Shown: positions 27,501-39,500 of the stretch, piece after piece
How the letters are laid out: every line of letters begins with the position of its first letter
Numbering within the stretch: position 1 is the first letter of the stretch
Origin: Ariolimax columbianus
Lineage: Eukaryota > Mollusca > Gastropoda > Stylommatophora > Arionidae
Assembly (NCBI GenBank): GCA_036924085.1
Contig: JAVGWX010000012.1
Coordinates: 253,001-317,000 of the forward strand
Length of the DNA stretch: 64,000 nt
Direction: 5' to 3'
The notes under the pieces: model-generated
Seen by the model: the letters and a program-made list of their open reading frames with translations, nothing else
What the model was told of the DNA's origin: nothing
The model's database searches: none
Made by a program: the position numbers and the translations under genes

Positions 27501-30500
27501 TAGACCCCAGTGTGATATTCTCCATCCCAACCTCCATCATCATAGACCCCAGTGTGATAACCTCCATCCCAACTTCCATCATCATAGACCCCAGTGTGTT
27601 AACCTCCATTCCAACCTCAATCATAATAGACCCCAGTGTGATAACCTCCATCATCATAGACCCCAGTGTGATAACCTCCATCTCAGCCTCCATCATCATA
27701 GACACCAGTGTGATAACCTCCATCATCATAGACCCCAATGTGATAACCTCCATCATCATAGACCCCAGTGTGATAACTTCCATCATCATAGACCCCAATG
27801 TGATAACTTCCATCATCATAGACCCCAGTGTGATAACTTCCATCCCAACCTCCATCATCATAGACCACAGTGTGATAACCTCCATCATCATAAACCCCAG
27901 TGAGATAACCTCCATCCAAACCTCCATCATCGTAGACCCTAGTGTGATAACCACCATCATCATAGACCCCAGTGTGATAACCTACATCTTAACCACCATC
28001 ATAGACCCCAGTGTGATAACCTCCATCCCAACCTCCATCATCATAGACCCCAGTGTGATAACCTCCATCCCAGCCTCCATCATCATAGACCCCAGTGTAA
28101 TAACCTCCATCATCATAGACCCCAGTGTGTGAACCTCCATCCCAACCTCCACCATCATAGACCCCAGTGTGATAACCTCCATCCCAGCCTCCATCATCAT
28201 AGACCTCAGTGTAATAACCTCCATCATCATAGACCCCAGTGTGATAGCCTCCATCCCAACCTCCATCATCATAGACCCCAGTGTGATAACCTCCATCTCA
28301 ACCTCCATCATCATAGACCCCAGTGTGATAACCTCCATCATCATAGACCCCAGTGTGATAACCTCCATCATCATAGACCTCAGTGTGATAACCTCCATCA
28401 TCATAGACCCCAGTGTGATAACCTCCATCATCATAGACCCCAGTGTTATAACCTCCATCATCATAGACCTCAGTGTGATAACCTCCATCATCATAGACCC
28501 CAGTTTGATAACCTCCATCCCAACCTTTATCATCATAGACCCCAGTGTGATAACCTCCATCTCAACCTCCATCATCATAGACCCCAGTGTGATAACCTCC
28601 ATCATCATAGACCCCAGTGTTATAACCTCCATCATCATAGACCTCAGTGTGATAACCTCCATCATCATAGACCCCAGTTTGATAACCTCCATCCCAACCT
28701 TTATCATCATAGACCTCAGTGTGATAACCTCCATCATCATAGACCCCAGTTTGATAACCTCCATCCCAACCTTTATCATCATAAACCCCAGTGTGATAAT
28801 CTCCATCATCATAGACCCCAGTTTGATAACCTCCATTCCAACCTCCATCATCATACACCCCAGTTTGATAGCCTCCATCCCAACCTCCATCATCATAGAC
28901 CCCAGTGTGATAATCTCCATCATCATAGACCCCAGTGTGATAACCTCCATCCCAACCTCCATCATCATAGACACCAGTGTGATAACCTCCATCCCAACCT
29001 CCATCATCATAGACCCCAGTTTGATAACCTCCATCCCAACCTTTATCATCATAGACCCCTGTGTGATAACCTCCATCGCAACCTCCATCATCATAGACCC
29101 CAGTGTGATAACCTCCATTCCAACCTCCATCATCATACACCCCAGTTTGATAGCCTCCATCCCAACCTCCATCATCATAGACCCCAGTGTGATAACCTCA
29201 TCATCATAGACCCCAGTGTGATAACCTCATCATCATAGACCCCAGTGTGATAAGCTCCATCATCATAGACCTCAGTGTGATAACTTCCATCATCATAGAC
29301 CCCAGTGTGATAACTTCCATCCCAACCTCCATCATCATAGACCACAGTGTGATAACCTCCATCATCATAGACCCCAGTGTGATAACCTCCATCCAAACCT
29401 CCATCATCGTAGACCCCAGTGTGATAACCGCCATCATCATAGACCCCAGTGTGATAACCTACATCCCAACCACCATCATAGACCCCAGTGTGATAACCTA
29501 CATCCCAACCTCCATCACCATAGACCCCAGTGTGATAACCTCCATTCCAACCTCCATCATCCTAGACCCCAGTGTGATAACCTCCATCCCAACAACCATC
29601 ATCATAGATCCCAGTGTGATAACCTACATCCCAACCTCCATCGTCATAGACCCCAGTGTGATAACCTCTATTCCAACCTTTATCATCATAGACCCCAGTG
29701 TGATAACCTCCATCCCAACCTCCATCATCATAGACCCCAGTGTGATAACCTCATCATCATAGACCCCAGTGTGATAACCTCCATTCCAACCTCCATCATC
29801 ATACACCCCAGTGTGATAGCCTCCATCCCAACCTCCATCATCATAGACCCCAGTGTGATAACCTCCATCATCATAGACCCCAATGTGATAACCTCCATCA
29901 TCATAGACCCCAGTGTGATAACCTCCATCATCATAGACCCCCGTGTGATAACCTCTATCATCATAGACCCCAGTGTGATAACCTCCTTCCTCATAGACCC
30001 CAGTGTGATAACCTCCATCATCATAGACCCCAGTGTGATAACTTCCATCATCATAGACCCCAATGTGATAACCTCCATCATCATAGACCCCAGTGTGATA
30101 ACTTCCATCATCATAGACCCCAATGTGATAACCTCCATCATCATAGACCCCAGTGTGATAACTTCCATCATCATAGACCCCAGTGTGATAACCTCCATCA
30201 TCATAGACCCCAGTCTGATAACCTCCATCATCATAGACCCCAGTGTGATAACCTCCATCATCATAGACCCCAGTGTGATAACCTCTATCATCATAGACCC
30301 CAGTGTGATAACCTCCTTCCTCATAGACCCCAGTGTGATAACCTCCATCATCATAGACCCCAGTGTGATAACTTCCATCATCATAGACCCCAATGTGATA
30401 ACCTCCATCATCATAGACCCCAGTGTGATAACTTCCATCATCATAGACCCCAATGTGATAACCTCCATCATCATAGACCCTAATGTGATAGCTTCCATCA

Positions 30501-33500
30501 TCATAGACCCCAGTGTGATAACCTCCATCCCAAATTCCATCATCATAGATCCCAGTGTGATAACTTCCATCATCATAGACCCCAATGTGATAACCTCCAT
30601 CATCATAGACCCTAATGTGATAGCTTCCATCATCATAGACCCCAGTGTGATAACCTCCATCCCAACCTCCATCATCATAGACCCCAGTGTGATAACCTCC
30701 ATCATCATAGACCCCAGTGTGATAACCTCCATCCTCATAGACCCCAGTGCGATAACCTCCATCATCATAGACCCCAATGTGATAACTTCCATCATCATAG
30801 ACCCCAGTGTGATAACCTCCATCCCAAATTCCATCATCATAGATCCCAGTGTGATAACCTTCACAAACACAGAGGTAACGATATGATTAGGTGAATGGAT
30901 TAGATACTTTTATGTGTGAACTAAATCCATAGAGAAGTGTGGATTAGTTGTGATTTATTCCATGAAAACCATAACTGATAACAAGAGCACAATAACACCA
31001 TTTGGTAGAGCCTTGCCTTCAATAAACTTTTGTTTCAACATAGTCACCTCCATTGGCTAAACATTTTCTCCAGCGATGAACAAGAGCATTTAGGCCATGC
31101 TCGTAAAAATCTGAATCAGTGGATGTGACCCACTGTTTCACAGCTGCTATGACGCCGTTGCTAGGAAAATGTTGTCCACGCAGTCCATCTTTCATTGGCC
31201 CAAACAGATGGAAGTCGGAAGGGGCCAACTCCAGACTATACAATGGGTGTGGTAGGACAGTCCAGACAAGACCGACAATGTGTTCAACAGTCTTCCAACT
31301 GGTATGGGGCATCGCGTTATCATAAAAGACAGGTTGTCTTCTCTGACCTGACCCTGGAAGCCTCCAGCTTAGTCAGCGTTGCAGCAGTTAAGAGCCGATG
31401 GTTTGTCCAGGTCCCAGGAAATCAAGAAGTACCCCTTTCCTATCCCAAAAGACCTTTTTCCTCGAATGGGAATTCTAATGTCGCCACGTTTAGACTCAGG
31501 ATTGTAGTGATGATGCAATACAGGAAACTTTTACCTTCATCCTCGTAATGGTTCAAAAGATCATGACAAACTTCCACGGGATGTTCTTTCTGTTCCTGTA
31601 TGAGCATTCGTGGAACCCACCTGGCGCAAACTTTATGATATTCCAACGTTACCACCATCGTTTCCAATACATTGAAGCCGATATTCAGCTCTGTAGATAG
31701 TTCACTAGTCATAATCCTACGATTTGCCCAGATGAGCTGATTGAGACATGCTTCATTGCGTGGTATGACAGCTGTGCATAGCCATCCGGAACGTGGCTTT
31801 ACCTTCATGTCGCTTTCACCACTGCTGAAACGCACTGCTTCATTGTGCTAACATCCACTGCTTTGTCTCCATAAACGTTAAGCAAGCGCCGATTAATGTT
31901 AAATGGTGCAACTTTTTCCGAATGGAGGAATTCAATAATGCACCTCTGTTTACAACGCACTTCCATGACGGATGCCATTTTGCCGGACTGCTCCTCTCCT
32001 GTCACCTGTCGAACTGAAACAAAATGTTACAGATACTGGCGGCAAGGATCAAACTTTACTGTGTAGCAGGGTAGGCTTACTTAGTTAGTTATCTAAAGAG
32101 TTACAACATAGACGGTATGACGTTATACTTCAATCACAGAAAACACTCAAACTATCATTAACCATTGAGCCAAAATAATATCATTTATTTACATGAATCA
32201 CTATTTCACAACATCAACAAGTGAAAAGAACTACTAACTAAATAAACATCATAAACTAAACTAACACAGAGGATTCAAGCACTAGCTTTTGATGTCACCT
32301 CCAAACTATTCTACCCAGGTTGTAAGTCTCATATTTAAAATGACATAAATCCTAAACTTAGTCTAATTCAATTGTATTACAAATCAGTGGTTAACTTTCT
32401 AACTCGTTGTCTCCTGCCGTCTTCCGGGTTATTTATGTTGGTGATGATCTGCCGTCCTATGTCAGTGTTGACTGCTTTAGGCTGTCAAGCGTACAAACAT
32501 GAGTTAACAAATGAGTTCCCAAAGGAGACTAGAGACTTTGGGACCCCTTTTTGCCACCAATTTCACAAAACTAGAAACTGCGATCGCAGAAGGGCCACTA
32601 TTCCTCAAACAGACACCAATGCAATGGTCCTGGAGAACAGTCTGACTTCCATGCAGATCAAGCTTAATTTGAACCCAGACAAATCTTCTCACTCGCATGT
32701 TATCAGATCTCTTTCTCTTATTGCTTACAGAATGTCCATCATTCGCACCTTTGACCATGAGTGCAAGGCTCTAGGTGTATGATTGGATAACCACCGCATA
32801 AACTTTCATTGAATCTCCAAAATTTGTCTCTACATTGTCTTTCATAGACTCTTTTCTTAGCTCTATTAACAAAAATGGCTGTAAAGTCGTCCTGCCCAGT
32901 TGGCTGGTTAGCCAACCATCTAATTTGGTCCCACCCATCTAGTATTTTATTGGCTGCAACATCCATAAGTCACTGTCATTCTAAATGTGATGGCCTGACA
33001 TGCGAGTCCTTATTGTCAACCTAACCCCCATCACTTGTGCCTGGTACCAGAATGATCAGTCTGACACCTACTTCCAATCTAGACAAGTTTTCCTCCTATA
33101 TTAACCTCTCGCTTTCTTATTGACTTAGTTTCGACACCGACAACTGACCCTGAGCTGACCTTGTCTCACTAACTATTTTCTCAGGCAACTTTGGCATATT
33201 AGAGTACTCAGTCGCCATCTCTCATTTCCTAAGCACCCATGCTCCATGAGGAACTGTTACACTGTTACAACTGACCTACTGTCCAAATCCACTTCTGATA
33301 TCGTGGGATTTCATAATAAAATAGGAGGCTTTATTTTGAGAGCGCCTCTCGTACATACAAGCATTAGTTGTGTACAAACTACATACGAACATTAGTTGTG
33401 TACAAACTACATACAAACATTAGTTGTGTACTAACTACATACAAACATTAGTTGTGTACAAACTACACACAAACATTAGTTGTGTACAAACTACACACAA

Positions 33501-36500
33501 ACATTAGTTGTGGACTAACTACACACAAACATTAGTTGTGTACTAACTACATACAAGTGTGACAGTTCCAGTTCCCTGTGGAGCATTGGCGTTTAGGGCA
33601 GGGGAGATGGGGCTGGTGATGGTATTCTCTGGGAATCAAAAGTTGCCTGAATGTTGTTGGATGAGCAAGGGTCAAACCAATCCTTCTCGCAGTTCGAAGT
33701 GAGAGGTAAATATTCACGGTAGAGGGGAAAATTTGGCTAGTTTGAGGATGGGTGTCAGACTGACCATTCTGGTACCAGACCAAACTGGATAAGGGTTATT
33801 TGTCAACAAATACTCCCATGGCAGGCCGTCACATTTCAAGTGACAGTTACTTGTAAATATGGCAGCCAATAAGATGTTAGATTGGGTGGGATCAATTTCA
33901 ATTGATAGCTAACCAGCCAACTGGGATGGACCACTGGTCAGCCACGTTTGTTTCTTGAGTCTATAAAGGACAATGTAGAGATAGATGTGGCAGACTGGAG
34001 AGAGAGAGTTTACGGGGTGGTTATCCCATCATACACCTCGAGCCTCACAGTTCACGCTCAATAGGTGTGCATAAAAGACACCCTGTGAACAGTACGAGAT
34101 CTGACTACGTGCGAGTGTTCTGACCTGTCTGAGTACAAGATATGATCAGACGTGAGTGTGCGTGCAGACTTGTCTGAGCACGAGGTTTGATTACATTTGA
34201 GTGTGCAGACTTGTATGAGTACGAGATCTGATCACATGTGAGTGCGCAGATCGTGTGAGTAAAGATCTGATCACATGTGAGTATGCAGCAGAGGACAACA
34301 AGTTAGCTAGAACCACTAAGTTGTATCTAGTTAATGTTAAAGCTTATGAATTGTATTATTGCAGATATAGGCTTAGAATCTGGCTACATTAACTACGGAG
34401 GAAACATCAGCAGCTAATTGCTTGAACCCTGTGTGTTCGATTAATATATTACTATTTAGTTTAGGCTTTTTGTTTTCTGATGTTGATATTATGTAACAAT
34501 TATTCATGCATTAAATGCTATTATTTGTCTGAATATTAAGGATAGTTAGTGTTTTCTTTGTTGAAGTGCAACATCATTTAGTCTATGTTGTAAGTCAGTC
34601 AACTCTTAGATAACTACTCAGTTTAAAGACGACCCTGCTACATATATATTATTGGTCCTCATGACCAGGATATCGAATAAGCCTAACATTCTACACAAAG
34701 ATTAGTTGTGTACTAAGTACATAGACACATGAATTGTGTACTAATCTAACACAAGTGAATGAAAGCTTGGAGACAAGTATGAATCAATGGTAGAAACAAG
34801 AAAGTCATGTGTGCAGAAGGGAGGAAAGACAAGTTACAAACGACAGGTGTTACAACAGCTGGTATGACTGACTGATCAAATGTCAAACGAATGAAGTTAC
34901 AAACAACATGTGTAACAAACAACAACTGGTACGACTGACTGACCACATGTCAAACGAATGAAGTTACAAACAACATGTGTAACAAACAACAACTGGTACG
35001 ACTGACTGACCACATGTCCAAAGAAGTAGAATATTCAGTAGAGCCCAGGAGTACATCAGGTGGTCGGTACCACAATGTGACGACCTCGTGTGAGTAGGTG
35101 TGGCTGGGGATACTCTTAGCTCGGGCCAGGCCTGCAAGACAAGAGTGTTTGTTCATCAACTGAGGGACATAATCATGTTAGTTCAACCTTAGATAAAATA
35201 TCCTGTTTGTGTAGGAGGTTGTTAGCCAGCATATATACAGACGAGAAGCACAAAGAATACAAGCCAGAAAATGACAGCATAGACAAACTTGGCAGAGATG
35301 GGCAGACAAAGATCTTCACTCAGAACAGGACATTCAAGACTGGAGGGCCCCCTACACAGAATGAGTATCAGAGATACCTCCACGTGCGATTGCTGAGCAC
35401 CCAAACAAACACCAGAACATATCCTGCAGGACTGTACCACTTATTAAGACCAAATAGAGGTAATCCGGTCCAGGAGAGCAACTATGTTAGAAAATCGGGG
35501 GCGGGGGCTGCAATGACCTGACATTTTAGGGTGGGGGGGGGGGTGGGGGGGCCCCTGAAAAGGTCATATAGTGATGTCTTGCAGTAACTTTCCTCACATC
35601 TCAAGCGTGCTGATGAAGGTGAACCAGGGTCCTCCAGGCGGTTGTGCTATGCTTGGCTTTATTTGCATGTCACTCACTCACTACTATGAGGCATTTATCC
35701 CCCACTTTGTTAGTCAGGCTGCCATGAAAACAGTCCGTTTTCAGGGAGGCCTGCATGGACGGGAGGTGGAGGTTTTGGCCAGCATGTTTTACCTGACCCT
35801 GATTAACATTTCCGATCAGTATGTTTTACCTGACCCTGATTAATATTTCCAATCAGTATGTTTTACCTGACCCTGATTCATATTTCCGATCAGTATGTTT
35901 TACCTGACCCTGATTAACATTTCCGATCAGTACGTTTTACCTGACCCTGATTAATATTTCCGATCAGTATGTTTTACCTGACCCTGATTAACATTTCCGA
36001 TCAGTATGTTTTGCGTGACAGGGTAGTGTTAGAAAGTAAGGATAAAGGTCTCCGCTTAAATAACAAAATCTCAGAAGAATCAAATAGCACCTGAATGCAA
36101 GATCCAGGATGATGGGGTGATAGTAAAACATTGACGACGATTGAAATATCTGAGTACCTTGGAAGATCTGGTAGAGAAATCAAAATGAGAACAGCCCAGG
36201 CAAAGAGAATATTTTAAAAAATTAAAGCCATTCTGTACAACAGGTTCTTGTGGATGGAGGTGAGGAAGATGTTTCTTCAGGGTATGTAATACCAGTGCTG
36301 TAATATGGCAGCAGGTGATTAAGGGAGATTGCAGAAATGTGGTTGTAAGAAGAAAACTAAGAATCCCATGGATAGACAGACAGACAGACTAATGAGTGTG
36401 TTCAAGGCAAGATCAATGAGCGGCCTCCACCATGGAAACAGCTGTACTAGTCTAGTCTGAGCAAGGGTTAAGGTTAGTAGTGGCAAGCAAACCCAGCTAC

Positions 36501-39500
36501 AATTAAAGAACTAACCGAAATCTGCCAGTTTGAGCTCGCCATGTTCACTGATCAGCAAATTCTGTGGCTTCAGGTCCCTGTAGTCAACAAAAGGACATTT
36601 TTGTGACATGTTTCAACAAGACATTTTTGTGTCAATAAGAGGTCATTTATGTGCCAACAAAAGGACATTTATGTGTCAACAAAAGGTCATTTATGTGACA
36701 TGTTTCAACAAGACATTTTTGTGTCAACAAGACATTTTTGTGTAACTAGAGGATATTTATGTGTCAACAAGAGGTCATTTATGTGTCAACAAGAGGTCAT
36801 TTATGTGTCAACAAGAGGACATTTTTGTGTCAACAAGAGGACATTTATGTGACATGTTTCAGCAAGACATTTTTGTGTCAACAAGAGGACATTTATGTGT
36901 CAACAAGAGGGCATTTATGTGACATGTTTCAACAAGACGTTTTTGTGTCAACAAGAGGGCATTTATGTGACATGTTTCAACAAGACATTTTTGTGTCAAC
37001 AAGAGGAAATTTATGTGTCAACAAGAGGACATTTATGTGTCAACAAGATGGCATTTATGTGTCAAGAAGAGGACATTTATGTGTCAACAAGAGGTCATTT
37101 ATGTCAACAAGATATTTTGGTGTCAACAAGAGGGCATTAATGTGACATGTTTCAACAAGATATTTTGGTGTCAACAAGAGGGCATTAATGTGACATGTGT
37201 CAACAAGACATTTTTGTGTCAACAAGAGGGCATTTATGTGACATGTTTCAACAAGACATTTTGGTGTCAACAAGAGGACATTAATGTGACATGTTTCAAC
37301 AAGATATTTTTGTGTCAACAAGAGGACATTAATGTGACATGTGTCAACAAGATATTTTTGTGTCAACAAGAGGACATTAATGTGACATGTGTCAACAAGA
37401 GGATAAATATGTGACAAGTGCCAACAAGACATTATATGACACCTGTCAACAGCAGGACATTTCTGTGACATATGTCAACAAGAAGACTTTTGTAACATGT
37501 GTAAATAAGAGGACATTTTTGTGACATGTGCCAACAGGAAGACATTTATGTGTCAACAAGAGGACATTTATGGATGAATGGATTGATGAATGTCAAGATT
37601 GTTGTTGACCGCTCACGATGACTAACTTTACTCTTTTGTGCGATGGCGGACTCTAGTAGCTTTCCTCCCATCCTGAACTGATGAAGGTGGACCGGGTCCT
37701 CCAGGTTGCATCTGCATGATGCTCACTACTACAAGGATCATATTGATCCTCACCTCGTTAGCCAGATTGAAACAGTCTGTTTCCAGGAATAGATGCATGG
37801 AAGTGAGATGGTGTCTTGGTCAATATATCTCCCTGATCCTAACATGGTCTGATCAGTATTATTTGCCTGGCCAGATGTTAAGTCTCCTCTCCTTGAATGT
37901 ACAGACAAATAAGTGGATGTCAATGGATGTTTATATGAATGGATGGACACAACTCTCATGACTCACCTATGTAAAATGCGACGCTGGTGGCAGTATGCCA
38001 GACCTCGGAGTAGCTGGTACAAAAACAGCTGGGGACACAAGATGAAGCTATTAGGCACACTTATTTGTGTGAGAGATGTGTGAATTAATTTTAGGTACAC
38101 AAGATTGATGCACGTGTGGATATAAGAGCTATGTGGATATAAGAGCTGTTGAATATGTGTGGTGTGTGGATATGAGCTGTTGGATATGTTTGGTGTGCGG
38201 ATATAAGAGCTGTTGGATATAAGAGCTGTTGGATATGGGAGCTGTTGGATATAAGAGCTGTGTGGATATAAGAGCTGTTGGATATAAGAGCTGTTGGATA
38301 TAAGAGCTGTATGGATATAAGAGCTGTTGAATATGTGTGGTGTGTTGATATAAGAACTGTTGGATATAAAAGCTATTGGATATAAGAGCTGTGTGGATAT
38401 AAGAGCTGTTGGATATAAGAGCTGTTGGATATAAGAGCTGTATGGATATAAGAGCTGTTGAATATGTGTGGTGTGTGGATATAAGAGCTGTTGGATATAA
38501 GAGCTGTTAGATATAAGAGCTGTTGTATATAAGAGCTGTTGGATATGTGTGGTGTGTTGATATAAGAACTGTTGGATATAAAAGCTATTGGATATAAGAG
38601 CTGTGTGGATATAAGAGCTGTTGGATATAAGAGCTGTTGGATATGTGTGGTGTGTGGATATAAGAGCTGTTGAATATAATAGCTGTTGGATATAAGAGCT
38701 GTGTGTATATAAGAGCTGTTGGATATGTATGGTGTGTGGATATAAGAGCTGTTGGATATAAGAGCTGTTGGATATAAGAGATGTTGGATATAAGAGATGT
38801 TGGATATGTGTGGTGTGTGGATATAAGAGCTGTTGAATATAATAGCTGTTGGATATAAGAGCTGTTGGATATGTATGGTGTGTGGATATAAGAGCTGTTG
38901 GATATGTATGGTGTGTGGATATAAGAGCTGTTGAATATAATAGCTGTTAGATATAAGAGCTGTTGGATATAAGAGATGTTGGATATGTGTGGTGTGTGGA
39001 TATAAGAGCTCTTGGATATGTGTGGTGTATGAATATAAAAGCTGTTGGATATAAGAGCTGTTGGATATGTGTGCTGTGTGGATATAAGAGCTGTTGGATA
39101 TGTGTAGGGTGTGGATATAAGATCTGTTGGATATATGAGCTGCTGGATATAGGAGCTGTTGGATATGTATGGTGTGTGGATATAAGAGCTGTTGGATATA
39201 AGAGCTGTTGGATATAAGAGCTGTGTTGATATAAGAGCTGTTGGATATGTGTGGTGTGTGGATATAAGAGCTATTGGATATAAGAGCTGTTGGATATAAG
39301 AGCTGTTGGATATGTGTGGTGTGTGGATGTAATCATAGTCTCCTGATACATGTGTGTACACAAACCCCATTAATAATACACATCTGTATACAAACCATGT
39401 TAACTTTACATGTGTCTAAGCAAACCAGATATAGATGTATGTAGGCAAACCAGGTAGAGATGTATGTAGGCAAACCAGGTAGAGATGTGTGTAGGCAAAC

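Larger units (their letters stand above)
19640..30862. repeat. 11.2-kb minisatellite of 30-bp and 42-bp units
   Basis: Unit catcatcatagaccccagtg plus tgataacctc (30 bp), with an optional 12-bp insert catcccaacctc (42 bp). About 330 units. Both sizes are multiples of three, so frames stay open for long stretches on both strands (decapeptides such as [30 protein letters not shown]); these are not genes. Contains large internal duplications. It fills most of the intron between exons 6 and 7. Confidence 0.97.

Noticed and set aside
26462..28132. A 556-codon open frame (and many others of 80-400 codons) in the 11.2-kb array
   Set aside because: The unit is 30 or 42 bp, both multiples of three, and lacks stops in several frames on both strands at once. 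No start context, no codon bias different from the other frames, and no known domain.
24074..29238. His-rich [10 protein letters not shown] repeats as a metal-binding protein
   Set aside because: Another frame of the same 30-bp unit; the [10 protein letters not shown] frame is equally open.
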